This document shows, piece by piece, positions 11,501 through 22,830 of a stretch of DNA of 64,000 nt. Under the pieces are notes generated by a model. It saw only the letters and a program-made list of their open reading frames with translations, had not been told where the DNA came from and made no database searches. The DNA lies in contig CM041465.1 of assembly GCA_023213395.1 (NCBI GenBank), positions 14,756,001 through 14,820,000 on the forward strand, read 5' to 3'. Origin of the DNA: Cycas panzhihuaensis (Eukaryota > Cycadophyta). Made by a program: the position numbers and the translations under genes. Positions within the stretch are counted from its first letter, which is position 1; each line of letters opens with the position of its first letter.

Positions 11501-12400
11501 ATGTCTCATGATCAAGAAGATCAATCACATCCCAACCTCATAGAACTCTTAACACAAGAGCTTCGGGAACAACGTTAGGATGCACAAACCTTTCAACAAA
11601 ATTTGGTTTCCAACATGATGACAATGTTTCAGCAAATATTACATCAACAAAGTATTCCAATAGTTGTTCTGATTCAACCAACTCCGTTCAAGTTGGACGC
11701 TAAAATTAGTATCCCACTTTTTGAAGGTACAATGGATGCTGACAAATTAGATACATGGCTTCGAAGTCTAGAAGCCTATTTCAAAACACAACAACTCACG
11801 GAGGCATAAAAAATAATGGTTGTTGAAGTGCATATGGAGGAACAAGCATTAACATGGTGGCAGTCATACCCCCGTGATAAACCATTCATTTTATGGGTAG
11901 AGTTCAAAAATGTTGTCTGCAGTCGATTTTATCCCTTGGGATATGTCGATGGATTCACTACACATTGGCTTCATCTCCGCCAAGTTGCAAGCCAAACAGT
12001 TCAATAATATATTGATGAGTTTGTTAAGCATTCCATACGGTTAGAAATTTTTGATTCTGACGATATTCTCAAGCTAAAGTTTATTGGTGGACTCTTTTCA
12101 TCCTTACAACGTGAAATAGAACTTCTCCAGATTCCTACGCTTGAAGCAGTGTATCAATTTGCTCTCAAAATTGAAAATAAGCTACAATGAAGACCACGAC
12201 CACCTTCAGCATCTGCATCTACATCCAGAACATTTGTACCATGAGCAAATAATACAAGGAAATATTGTTCTTTCCACAAAAGTCAAGGCCATACAGATGC
12301 AGAATGTCGAGCACAGCAAAATCCTCGTACCTTGGTTGTTGAACACCAGGCTCTGGAAGAATCCACTAATATCATAGAGGTACCCAATATGTAGGCTCCT
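11501..12400 (+). pseudogene. gag: Gy-C gag
   Basis: Starts MSHDQEDQSH at ATG 11501. The Retrotrans_gag pattern follows: ISIPLFEGTMDADKLDTWLRSLEAYF, ALTWWQSYPRD and FKNVVCSRFYPLGY, then FKHSIRL/KFIGGL-type C-terminal capsid residues. A knuckle of the C-x2-H kind (CSFHKSQGHTDAEC) lies near 12262-12305. Stops at about 11577, 11807, 12005 and 12188 break the frame. The W-W pair and the single non-CCHC knuckle set it apart from the four-knuckle Gag of the nested elements. Confidence 0.8.
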
Positions 12401-12409
12401 GATCCTCAT

Positions 12410-13356
12410 CTTGTGTTAATGACTACTAAATATTCTGCCTCTCAGCGAGAAAAACTTTTCACACAGAATTGCCAAATTAAAGATCGCTCGGTTCTCTGTA
12501 TCCTTGATAATGGAAGCATGAAGTATTTGATCCCTCAATCGATAATGGATTCTTTACAATTAGTAACCAAGCCACACCCTAAGCCATATACTCTTGGATG
12601 GGTAAAAAATGATGGCCAAACAATCATGGTCGATAAAATATGTATTGTTACTTTCGTTATTCCACCATTTTTGGATATTGTTGATTGTGATGTCACTCCT
12701 ATGGACTGCAGCGACATTCTCTTGGGACGACCCTATCAGCATGATCGACAAGCATTATATAATGGGTATCACAATATCTATACACTACATAAGAATGGAA
12801 AGGCATAAAGACTGTCTTATGCAGACAATATTTCTCCATCTTTGGCCATCATTACAGAGAATCTTGCAGTTAAACTTGCCAACACCTCTAGGCCAATGGC
12901 GCTTTGTGTAATTTGTCAGGCAGAAAAAGAAAATTGTACAAAGATGCCTCCTAAAGCAATAAAATCTCTTTTGGATGCGTACTCTAATGTTTTTGCAGAA
13001 CCTAAGGGGTTACCCCCCCATCCGTGCTATGCAACATTCTATTAATCTTGTTCCTGGATCTCCACTTCCTAATCAGGCTCCTTACCGCACGTCTCCACTT
13101 ACTCGCACAGAATTGGAAAAACAACTAACACAATTGATTGATGAAGGTAAAATTCAACCTAGTTGTTCTCCTTGTGGTTCACCTGCCATTCTCATTCCAA
13201 AAAAAGACAAAGAATGGTGTTTATGCATTGATTACCGAGCCTTAAACAAAATTACTGTTAAAAATCGGTATCTGTTGCCACGCATTGATGACTTATTAGA
13301 TCATCTTAAAGGAGCCACATATTTTACAAAAATTGTTTTGGCTTCTAGGTACCTAT
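12410..13356 (+). pseudogene. pol: Gy-C protease and truncated RT
   Basis: The protease motif is CILDNGSMKYLIP (about 12497-12535) with D-N-G in place of D-S/T-G. It is followed by DCSDILLGRPYQHDRQ. The RT then shows [46 protein letters not shown] and [20 protein letters not shown]. It stops before the catalytic Y-x-D-D. The frame changes at about 13010. Confidence 0.8.
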
Positions 13357-14048
13357 TTACTTATTACACGATCTCCCTACTGAGATTGGTACACTTGTCA
13401 AGGAATCACTGGTAGTCTAGTCTAGGATATAGTCAACATGCTTCATACACTTAGATCATCACAGATTTATTCACAATTCCATGCAATAAGGTCACAGATT
13501 ACACACAGCAGTACAATGAACAACATATATCCATCATTCAAGCCTCATAGTACACATAGAATCATCAATTTCCACATAACTCTTTCTTTATTAAGCAATA
13601 AGTCTTTATACAACAGATGTTGGAATGTATTCCCTATACATTCCAGTTGTATACACTGGACTCTGTCATATACATTCCCAGAAGGCATGCATCACAGAAT
13701 GCATCTCCTGTACATTGCTTCATACCATTGGATATACGTGCTGGCTACCGTACCACCATGTGTCTTGAATGCTCGGCTCTCACCGTTGGAATGGTCCTTG
13801 CAAGTTCCCTTAAATGTGCCTTCTTGGTGTCCTTTCGCTAAAGGGTTATGACTCCCTGTCATAACCGTACCTTTTCAGCCATGTGTGTACCTTTTCATTA
13901 ATCACTGATTAGTTACCTTAACTGTTGTCTTTTCCATTTGGGTGATGATGTCATCATCCTAGTGTCACAGGTTCCCATTACACCAAAAGCCCCAGGGTGA
14001 TTTGGGAAGAGAACTTCCTCGTGATAGTTAGCATCACACGCTCCAACA
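13357..14048 (-). repeat. Orphan LTR of the gypsy-type LTR group
   Basis: Read on the minus strand it begins TGTTGGAGCG at 14048. It contains many words of the Gy-1/Gy-2/Gy-3 LTRs: CTTGACAAGTGTAC, AATGTATTCC, AGGGTTATGAC (as complement) and TTCCACATAACTC with TTTATTAAGCAATA. Its far end lacks the usual AGTCAACA. A clean purine tract (14049-14058) directly precedes it, so it reads as a 3' LTR. The internal sequence next to it is copia-like, which is unexpected. Confidence 0.65.
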
Positions 14049-14058
14049 CTCCCCCGTC
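14049..14058 (-). other. Polypurine tract before orphan LTR
   Basis: On the minus strand GACGGGGGAG lies immediately before TGTTGGAG. A second similar run, GGCGGGGGAG, is found about 70 bases further upstream. Confidence 0.55.
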
Positions 14059-14187
14059 ACGAGGAGTCGGCTATACCTACACGGCAATGCATGTCCACCA
14101 CGGCGTTCCTCAGCGGCCACTCCCCCGCCTTCACGTATGTCCAAGTGCGCTACCACGGTAACACAGGACCGATTTTGAACCCTAGTC

Positions 14188-14199
14188 GCTCTGATACCA
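14188..14199 (-). other. Primer-binding-site-like sequence (initiator Met tRNA type)
   Basis: Minus strand TGGTATCAGAGC, the 12-base word complementary to the 3' end of plant initiator-Met tRNA and the commonest copia primer site. It lies only about 140 bases upstream of the polypurine tract and 3' LTR, and downstream of a copia RNase H remnant. No 5' LTR is recognisable next to it. Confidence 0.5.
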
Positions 14200-14259
14200 C
14201 TTGATCTATTGTGGGGCAGTGTTCCAATTGTATTGTGACGTCATGGACCAGTTCCTAGA

Positions 14260-15538
14260 TCTTGTGGACTTTTGTACTAATGTGCTTTGTACGATCATGA
14301 AAAACAGGATTCTTGGCCATGTGGATCGCTGACTAATTATCCACATGTAAGCTCGTTGGACCTGTCTGGGTGATATCCAAAGTATGTAATAATTTGCGAA
14401 GCCATATCACCTCCTTGCTAGTCTCGAGCGACTTTTGTATTCGGCTTCAGCAGTAGAATCTGCAGTGATTTTCTGCCGCCTTGACCACCATGAAATTGGA
14501 GTTGTTCCAAGAAATGTGATGTACCCGAACGTTGATTTTCCTGTAATTTTGTCACCGGCAAAATCCAAGTCTGTGTATGCTGTAAGTCTGAAATCATTGT
14601 TGTGCTCATACAACAAACCAAGTTTGTTGGTCGTCTTTAGGTACTTCAACACTCGTATTCTTTGCTGCCAATGGTTACGCTTTGAGTTGTCATGTGACAG
14701 CAAGAATGCCAAGCGGCATGGGCAATATCTGGCCTTGTGTTGGTAACATAAATGAGGCTACCTACAAGTTGTCGATAGAGTGTTGCGTCTGCCTCTCGAG
14801 TGCCTTCATCGGAAAGTTTGGCATTAGGCTCCATTGGAGTATACATCGTTCGCATCTTCTAATCCGAACTTGATTAGAAGATCGTTGATATATTTTCCTT
14901 GGGAGAGAGATTTTGCCATTGCATTGAGTTACCTCAATTCCCAAGTAATATCTCATTAGTCCGAGGTCAGACAGTTCGAAGGATTTTGACAAGTCCATCT
15001 TTAATTTGCTGATATCCTGCTCACTATTTCCAGTTATCAGCATGTCGTCCACAAAGATCAGGAGATATGTGACTTTGCCTTTTCTCTCTTAATAAACAAA
15101 GTTGCATCAACGTCTTGATAGTCACATACCTCATATCCAAGTTGCCTCATTTTGTTGAACAACTTGGTGAACCAAGCGCGAGGGGCTTGTTTTAGGCCAT
15201 ATAGCGACTTTTTCAGTCTACACACTTTCTCGCCTCTGTCTGCTATCTCAAAGCCTTCAGGCTGTGTCATGTAGACTTCTTCTTCCAAATCTCCATTGAG
15301 AAAAGTAGTTTTCACATCGAGTTGGTGGATTTTCCAACCCTGTTGAGCAGCCAAGGCCACAAGTGCTCTAATTGTGGGCCATTTGGTAGTTGGTGCGAAG
15401 ACTTATGTGCAGTCAATGCCTTCCCTTTGGGTGAATCCTTTTGTGACCAACGTCGCCTTATGTTTTTCAAGGGTGTCGTCTGATCTATATTTATTTTTGA
15501 ACACCCATTTATTTCTGACTACCTTCCTTCCCAAAGCA
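14260..15538 (-). pseudogene. pol: Copia-D reverse transcriptase and RNase H
   Basis: Read leftwards: NKWVFKNKYRSDDTLEKHKA, then LDVKTTFLNGDLEEEVYMTQPEGFE, LYGLKQAPRAWF, FVDDMLITGNSE and LGLMRYYLGIEV. After frameshifts come the RNase H blocks YTDLDFAGDKITGKSTFG and EAEYKS, and near 14330 DN-SAIHMAKNP and DRTKHI. Catalytic FVDD is intact. The 5' end (gag, protease, integrase) is missing: at about 15535-15550 the sequence changes into Gy-F gag on the other strand. Confidence 0.85.
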
Positions 15539-15539
15539 C

Positions 15540-16481
15540 CTGAGAATGCTACTTTAATACAAGAAGCACAAATACCAGAGGAAGAGGACAGGGAAGGAAT
15601 AACCCCAACACTAGAACAATCTATACAACTCATACACAACCAGAGAATCCAAGAAAGAAACCCCCATTGGGAAGATGCCTAATTTGCCTTGAGTATGGAC
15701 ACTTGAAGTCAAATTGTCCAATAGCAAAACTTTAGAAGAAATGCCCCTATCTTTGCAAAAACTGCAAACCAAGTACACATACAACAAAAGAGTGTAAAGG
15801 CAAAGGAAAAGCTCTAAATGGAGTAACAATCATATCTAGTTCCCCTAAGAATGTAAATTTACAAAATAGAAAGAATGCAATGGAAAAAGACTACCCTGAC
15901 CCAAAATTGGAAATCGACTACTTTGCAGCTGCCAAAAAAGCATTGGAAGAAATTGCTAGGGAAGGAGCAACCAAATCTTTATCTCTGGGAAAACCAAAAA
16001 TCAAACAAGTCTATCGCAGAAAGAATAAAAGGATAGAAGGAAAAACATTAACAGAAAATCCATGTGAAGCACAATCTAATGAACTTCTACCAAAGTTAAT
16101 ATTAATAGAAGACTTGGTTAAGCAATTGAAATTAACCATTCCATTAGAAAAACTAATCAAGTGCATCAAAGAAGGAAAAATCCACTCAATGGAAACCACA
16201 CGGAATTTGCACAAGGTCAAACGCTCTTATGACCTAGATCCCTCAGTTGATATAAGTAGTCTAGGAGTAACATTGAAAAATGTTATTGTGGATGGAGAAG
16301 CCGCAATAAACGTACTGCTGACACAAACATGGAAAAGGTTAGGGAGCCCACGATTAAAACCTACAAACTATTTGTTAAAACTAGCAAATGAGTTGCTAGT
16401 AAAACTAGTGGGATGCTTAGAGAATATACAAGTAAATGTGGTAGCAATCATTGTTCCAATGGATTTTACGATCGTAGATAT
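15540..16481 (+). pseudogene. Gy-F gag end and protease, left part
   Basis: Homologous to Gy-A from about 7453 onward. Knuckle remnants lie at 15680-15720 (CL-CLEYGHLKSNCP) and 15755-15800 (CKNCKPSTHTTKECKGKGKA). An open stretch, 15880-16481, holds the pre-protease region (IEDLVKQLKLTIPLEKLI) and the protease motif IVDGEAAINVLL, where D-G-G has become D-G-E. The frame is cut at 16481 in the middle of the protease by the Gy-X LTR and resumes at 58130. Confidence 0.8.
16477..16481. repeat. Target-site duplication of Gy-X, left copy
   Basis: GATAT here and AATAC at 58125-58129 flank Gy-X. They differ at two of five positions, both transitions, which fits ageing of a 5-bp duplication. Confidence 0.5.
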
Positions 16482-17279
16482 TGTGTGTCTATACCTTACT
16501 CATTGCAACCAATGACATAATGAATAAAGCAAGCACAAGAAATGCACGATATGATGCAAAACATAATATTATTAATTAGGGAACTGCGTCTAGTCCTCTC
16601 ACAACCAAATGCAGATCCGACAGTCTACAAGAATCAAACTAGCATGTCAAGTCTATCACAGCAAGAGAACCAAGTCCTAACAATCCTTCCTTTTGTTTCT
16701 TTTCATGCACGCACACATACAGGTCGAATTCAACCATTACTTATACAAAAAAAATCAACAGTTTCAACTACCGTTGGTTACAAAATAATTACAACCGTTG
16801 GTCTATTAATTACAGTCGTTGTTAGTCATAATCATCTAATTGTGATCAACTTGCACCCTTGTTCACAATTACAATCGACTTGCAGTTACGGCTCCAACTA
16901 CGATTTACTTGCACTGGCAACCCCAACTGCGATCTGCTCGCACATGCGACCTCAATTACGATCTACTTGCAACCGCGACCCCAACTGCGATTCGCTTGCA
17001 CTCACGACCCCAACTGCGATCTACTCACAACCGCGACCCCAATTGTGATCTGCTCGCAACTGCAACCCCAATTGCAATCCGCTCGCACTCATGACCGTAA
17101 TTGCGAACTGCTCGCACTCGCGACCCCAACTGTGACCCGCTCGCACTTGCAACCTCAACTGCGATTGCTTGTACTCGCAACTCCAATTGTGATCTGCTCG
17201 CAATTGCAACTTCAATTGCAATGTATCCTAACTTATTACCATTCCTTCGAAACTATGTGTACAGTTTTACCCACACACA
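16482..17279 (-). repeat. Gy-X 3' LTR
   Basis: Plus-strand edges are TGTGTGTCTATACC and CCCACACACA. It matches the sequence after the primer site at 25843 and the sequence resuming at 57533. About 800 bases, longer than its partner because the internal 29-bp array has more copies. Confidence 0.85.
16887..17222. repeat. 29-bp tandem array in Gy-X 3' LTR (about 11-12 units)
   Basis: Units run like CCCCAACTGCGATCTGCTCG followed by CACTCGCGA, period 29, with scattered substitutions (C/T and G/A mostly). It lies in the part of the LTR that is U3 when read in the element's own (minus) direction, so it has the position of an enhancer repeat. Translated frames give meaningless repeats and are not genes. 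Confidence 0.85.
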
Positions 17280-17742
17280 TCTCCCCCATCACAAAACTAA
17301 CAACCTTACTTGTTTTTACAATTTTATTTTTCTTATATCTTCCACCCTTTCTCCTCCCAAAAAAAAAAAAAAAAATTTAAAGATAGCAGCACATGCTATG
17401 CATACTCCATCTCTTTATGTATTCAATTCATTGCTTGTCGGATATAATTTGTGTCAGGTCTTGCAATAGTTGGCGGAACCCACACCCCTTGTGATCAACA
17501 ATGGTCAACTAAGACTGCCACATCCCTCAATGCATCTAATTGTGCCAATGTAGGCTTCTCTCCTCTATGCAACAATGCAATTTCCACTGTTGTCTCTTGT
17601 ACAATTGCTCTACTCTAGCCAATTTCCAATGCAAATTATGTATTTTACTCCAAAACTTATTTGCGTATGTTGCATCTTCTTCCGTCTGAAGGATCCAAAC
17701 TCCCAGCTTATAGATTACATCATGTAGGCCTACCGGAATTTC
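17280..17742 (-). other. Gy-X 3' untranslated region
   Basis: Lies between the extra ORF and the 3' LTR. It carries an A-run at about 17360-17375 and no coding motif. Confidence 0.5.
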
Positions 17743-18920
17743 CTAGTGGAAGCGACCTCTAAAAGCTTGAACCTTGGAAGTAATGTCATCGGTATTTTTT
17801 ACTCGAGTCATAATAATTTTTTTCAAGAATTCCAAGCAGGCTTCTATTGATACCAGCTTTTCTTCAAGCTTCTGAATCCTTTGCATGTCTAGCGGAGGTC
17901 TTATGTTCCTCTGTTCCAGCTTTGTCACAAGTTGTCTCGTTACCTTTGCCAGAAAAGAAGTCTTCCACTGCGAGACATCTTGCGGGTCACAACTCATCAG
18001 ATCTAGGCCTTCTTCCAAATAATCCTCTGATTGGTTAAATTCTACCTCTAGTGCTTGATTATTCAACATTTTTAAAATTTCTTGCCATCGTTTCTTCACT
18101 ACTAATTTCCTCTTTCCTTGTTTCTCTTCTTCTTCATATTTCAATGGTTCAATTGTTCTTGTCTTTTTCTTCGGTTGCTCCGCTCCATCCTTGCCTCTAG
18201 TAGGTTCCTCCTCCACCTTTCGTTTCCCTTCTCTTATTCCTACTTCCTTATTCTCTTCCTCTTTTTTTTTACTAATTATGTACCCATCCTCGGGTTTGCA
18301 ACGTCACCCCTACTCACGATTTCTCCTCTATTTCTTCCTCCTTTGTTGGACACACTTGGGAAGTGCTCGCTTGCCACTGTAGGTGGAGCCAGTTACTAAC
18401 CTGCTCATGTAACTTGGTCACTGGCACAGAACCTCGTCTATTCCCTCTTAAGAATAATTCTGTCCATTTTGCCAGTAGAGGTTGTCCTTCCTCAACCTCT
18501 GGAAGTTGAATTCCCGGGCACAGTGAAAACAACAAACCCTGAAACAGAGTAGGATAAAAAAATAAGATGGACTGGGTAACACCTTTTACAACTTCCAAAT
18601 TTCGAAAAAATTTGTTAGAAACAAACCTGGCCCAATTGAACTTGTGACCCTCTGTAACTTTAATTAACATTGTGCGCATGTGACAAGGCACAAATGAATT
18701 CTTCTGTCCTAATATTACTCTCGTAAATAGGAAATGAGCTATCCACTACATCTCCTTATAGATGAAATCCCCAAAATCCGAATTCCTGAACTAGAAACAT
18801 CGGATTCTTTTGCCCCAATTTCATGTGCCACTTGTTCCCTGGATATCTACTTATCCTTGGGAATATCTGGTCCTTCATTCGGTAGTCTTGTTACCCTTGC
18901 AATTGCTTCTGCTTAAAAAT
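17743..18920 (-). pseudogene. Gy-X extra 3' ORF (diverged)
   Basis: This is the counterpart of the ORF that follows pol in Gy-1, Gy-2, Gy-3 and Gy-F. Near 18890 TRLPNEG matches the LP-x-EGE block of the others. GIRILGI near 18780 matches their (G/R)I-x-V/I-A/I-DI block. The end (18216-17743) is highly charged with a helical segment QRIQKLEEKLVSIEACLEFL, which looks like a coiled coil as in the other copies. Sequence similarity is low elsewhere and several frames are needed. Function unknown. Confidence 0.5.
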
Positions 18921-19489
18921 CCAGCAGGGATGGTCAATGTGCCACTATTGCGATTGTTGTTGAGAGAAAACTTTATACATTCAACAAAACACCAACCAAT
19001 ACATATTAGTTTAGTCCCACAGTTGTTAACCTCTTTTTACATTCTTCTTCAAGCTTCATTTCCTACCATTGCTTTCTTATTTGATCATCGTCTGATTCTC
19101 TAAAGGTAACTGTCATTCATTGCAATTCTGCTATCACCATTGCCGCGCTTCTCCCTTCTGCTTTACTCGCTTAGGGATTGTTAGCAAATCTGTTTATTTG
19201 CACACTTCAGTTAACATCAAGCCTAAAAAAAAAAGTTGGTTCATAATTGTCATATTAATGCGCTCGCCCCCTTCTTATCTTATCGCAATCATGGAAATGC
19301 TAACCCTTTAGATTGTGATTGGTGTCTTCATGTATAACGTTCACATTACCTTTATTCACAGCCATAATTCCTAGATTTGGCACCAATCATAATTTTATTC
19401 TTTCCTTAATTGCACGTCGCAGGATTTCCTTTCCATGATGTCAACACTTACTGCCTTATGTTTTGTATCAATTTTTTTTTTTTAATCTT
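18921..19489 (-). other. Gy-X region between integrase and extra ORF
   Basis: About 570 bases without clear coding signal on either strand. The N-terminal part of the extra ORF may begin here but no conserved ATG was found. The palindromic TACGTAC arrays present at this place in Gy-1, Gy-2 and Gy-3 are absent. Confidence 0.4.
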
Positions 19490-20660
19490 GTTGTGTAGAG
19501 TTTTAGTCTACTCCCATTAATTACCTTGGGGAGGAATTTTCCATCAAGCTATCCAAGCTAGACTGCCCCATTTTTCCCAATGTGCAATACTTTATATGGT
19601 CCAAACCAGCGCAATTTCATCTTGCCTGGATTTACTCGAAACTTGTTGTCATACATTAAAATGAGATTGTTTTCATGGAATTCTGATACTCGCAAATGTC
19701 AATCATGCCACGCCTTTCGTCACTTTTTTTTCCATTTTTAGCTCCCATAATGCTCGAGCTCTTTTCTCATCCAACTTCAATAGTTCCACAATCCTTTCAT
19801 TCCAAGAATTTTGTTTGTCCATGCGCATTTGGACTACCACCCACAAATTTTCTGCCTCGAATTCTAATGGAAGTACCGCTTCTAAGCCATATACCAGTTA
19901 AATGGTGTCTACTTGTGTGACTGCTTGATTGTCATCCTATCTGCCCAAAGGACATAACGTAATTGTTCTACCCAATCTGCTCTTCCTTCGCTGCAAAACT
20001 TAGATAAGGCTAACTTCAAAATTTTATTAGTACTTTTAACTTGACCGTTAGCCCTAGGATAATACGGGGAAGATTGATAGTGCTAGATCAAGAATTCACT
20101 AGTCAAATATTTTATAGTACTATTTAGAAAACTGGTTCCTTGATCCAACACTAATTGTAAAGGACAACCAAAACAAACTATAATATTTTCATATAAAAAT
20201 TTAGCAGTACTTTTGGCATCACAATTCTTGAGCGATCTAGCTTCTGTCTATTTTATGAAAAAATCAATAGCCACTGTTATGTACTTGGCATTTGTTTGTT
20301 TCATTGGAGGGATAATTGGTCCAATAAAGTCCAATCCCCACTTCTCGAAAGGTGCCTGTGCCAGGATTGGATGCAGAGGCATGAAATGGATTTTTCCAGG
20401 CTTGCCCACACATTGGCAAACATCACAGCTTCGAACCCACTTATCAGTATCTTCTAATATGGTTGGCCACCACAGACCTGCCAATAGAATCTTTCGTACT
20501 GTTGGTTCGACGCCTTGGTGCCTGGCCACTACTCCTTCGTGGGCTTCTCGCAAGATCGCTTGTACTTCATGTTCTAGAATACATCTTCGCGGTACCCCAT
20601 CTAGACCCAATTTGTACAACATGTCGCAGATTAACTGGAAAGGAAAAGTTTTTCAAATGA
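19490..20660 (-). pseudogene. pol: Gy-X integrase
   Basis: Leftwards: the zinc-binding HHCC region with AHEGVVARHQG and CDVCQCVGKPG (about 20545-20380), then the core with WGLDFIGPI (first Asp), VLDQGTSFLN (second Asp) and YYPRANGQVKSTNK (Glu replaced by Lys at the usual Q-x-E position). The C-terminal WFGPYKV motif (GPY/F) is near 19600. The reading ends soon after GPY/F without a chromodomain. Stops are frequent in the second half. Confidence 0.8.
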
Positions 20661-22060
20661 AACTTTGTTGTTCCACTCGCTCTAATCCCTTTAGTGTCTG
20701 ACCCGTCACTAAATACTCTGCAATACCTTTGTACCACTTTGGAACTACTTCCACAGAGAATAACTTGGCATCAGAAAAGTCATCATCTATTCCTATGGCT
20801 GGTTCTCCGTCAACTTCTCTTGATAGTCCATCTAGCACTATATTTCCCCCTTCTTTACAATGATCTTAAAGTTAAATTCTTGGAACAGCATCAACCACCT
20901 GCTGATCCTTCCCTGCAAAATTAGTTTGTTTATTAAATATTTCAAAGCTTGATAGTCTACGAAGAAAATGAAGGGGTTAGTTAATAGGTAATGCTTAAAT
21001 TTCTGTAAGGCATACACCATCCCTAACCCTTCACGTTCTGTCACAGAATAATTCTGTTATGTTGATGACAATTTACGATTGGCAAAGTAAATGGGAAGAT
21101 CTATGCTGTCATCACTGGGTTGAGCCAACACACATCCAATTGCCAATAGTGAAGAATCCACATGCACATGAAAAGGTCGATCCCAATCTGGAAATCTCAA
21201 GATTGGAGCTTCCACAATCTTTCTTTTTAGTAGATCGAATACCAATTGTTGTTGTAACTTCCATTGCCATGTTATTTTTTTCTTAAGCAAAGTTTCCAAT
21301 GGATTTGCTATTTGGGCATATCCCTTAATAAATTTCCTATAATATCTCGTCATACCTAGAAAGCCTTTTAATTATTTCTCTATTTTTGGTACAGGGAAAT
21401 TCAAAATTATTGCTACCGTGTTTGGGTTCGTTTGTAGTCCTCCTTTAGTCACGATATGTCCAAGTAAGGATCCAAATGGAACCAGAAATGTGCATTTAGC
21501 TGGATTCAAGCATAACTTGCTTCTTCTGCAAGTTTTAAGCATCGGCTTCAAATTTGCCAAATGATCCTTTAACAGTGTATATACCGTCCAATCATCCAAA
21601 AATACCTTGATTGATTTACCAATTGTTTGCCGAAAAATATTCAAAATCATCCTTTGAAAAGTGGCTGGTGCATTTGTCAATCCAAAAGGCATCACTTTAT
21701 ACGCATACGTTCTCCATTCCGTGACAAAAGTCGCTTTTAGTTGGTCCTGTGTAGCAATTTTGACATGATTATATCCACTAAAACCATCTGTGAAAGAATA
21801 TACCTCATGACCGGCTACTTTTTCAAGATTGTCTTCAGTGAATGGAATCAGAAAGGGATCTTTCTTTGTTGCCTTATTCAGTGCTCTATAATCTATGCAG
21901 ACTCGCAATTTTCCATTCTTTTTTGGTACTACTACCACTGGACTCACCCATTCGCTTGTTTCGACTTCAAATATGTAGCCGACTTCTAGTAATTGGTCCA
22001 GTTCTGCTTTTGCGTTTTCTTCGTATTTGGGGTTAATTCAATACAAGTGTTGTCACATAG
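20661..22060 (-). pseudogene. pol: Gy-X reverse transcriptase and RNase H
   Basis: RT blocks are long and readable: [65 protein letters not shown] and the catalytic FLDDW box near 21590. The RNase H follows with PFHVHVDSSLLAIG (about 21185) and, after a shift, TEREGLGMVYALQKFKHYL and FVDYQALKYL (21044-20940). One stop separates the RT thumb from the rest. FLDD is the same unusual box as in Gy-1, Gy-2 and Gy-3. Confidence 0.85.
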
Positions 22061-22830
22061 GTTTTGCTCCTTCAATCAATTCAATCTTATGTTCTCCAAG
22101 TTCAGATGGTATACCTTTCAAATCCTGATATATCCAAGCAAAGACGTCTTTATATTCCAGAAATAATGTCATGGCTTGCTGAATTGTTTCTTCGTCCCAG
22201 TAATCTCCCATAGAGATTATCTAGGGTTGCTCTGTCATGCCCAAATTTATTTGTCTTAATTTCAATTGTTCACCTTATATCGCCTTTCCATCTTCCTTTA
22301 ATTCATAGGCTAGTGTTTGATCAATTGCTCAGTTCCCATATTCTATAATAGAATAATCTGATGGAAATTTGTGATTTGTTTCTGATTCATGCTTCACCAT
22401 CTTAGCTTGATAGCAGCTTTGTTCCCTTTCCATCATTTTATTCTTAAAAACAGTCAAAATTTTTTGGATCTGTCTATCATTACTATGGTACATAAAAGTT
22501 TTGCAAAATTCCTTACTAAGTACTTCCCAGTCCACCATCTGTACCTTTCCATAATAATTGTGCCATGTAATCGCAGTCCCCTGGAATGTCTATGCCCATC
22601 TTTGCACCCATTCCTGTTCTAGAATTTGATTTTCTTCCCAAATTTGAGCACAATTTTTTATATGATTCACAAGATTATCCCCATTCCAAAATATGGGCAA
22701 TTTCAATTCTTGCTTTTGAAACCTTAACAAAAAATTTCTGCTTAATTCATCCCAAGATTTGAATCTATTACTATAAGCAAAATACCATAGAGAAGCTTGT
22801 CCCATAAGAGACGATGAAAACAACAAATAG
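22061..22830 (-). pseudogene. Gy-X second Gag-like module
   Basis: Between protease and RT. The capsid-like pattern MGQASLWYFAYSNRFKSWDELSRNFLLRFQ (22805-22715) matches the L-x-G-x-A-x-WY ... W-x-E-L ... F-x-x-RF pattern of the other copies. It is followed by HIKNC near 22660 and SKEFCKTFMYHSND near 22520. It shows that the module is older than the split between Gy-X and the Gy-1/2/3 families. Confidence 0.6.

Larger units (their letters stand above)
11501..13356 (+). mobile_element. Gy-C, 5' part of a different gypsy family
   Basis: Gag, protease and the first RT blocks of a Ty3/gypsy element unrelated in detail to the other gypsy copies here. No 5' LTR is recognisable. The right end breaks off inside RT at about 13350, where a gypsy-type LTR in minus orientation begins. 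Confidence 0.8.

Noticed and set aside
16887-17222. 29-bp repeats resembling a CRISPR array
   Set aside because: The units are directly tandem and degenerate with no spacers, lie inside an LTR and recur in the partner LTR. The surrounding sequence is plant retrotransposon.
16542-17380. Long open frames with repeated Leu-Gln-Leu-Arg type peptides
   Set aside because: Three frames of the same 29-bp array stay open because the period leaves few stops. This is a translation of noncoding LTR repeats.
17743-18216. Host gene encoding a charged coiled-coil protein
   Set aside because: It sits between the integrase and 3' LTR of Gy-X, at the place and with the character of the extra ORF of the other elements.
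19490-20660. Chromodomain after the integrase of the gypsy elements
   Set aside because: In Gy-1, Gy-2 and Gy-X the frame ends within a few tens of residues after GPY/F. No aromatic chromodomain pattern was seen.
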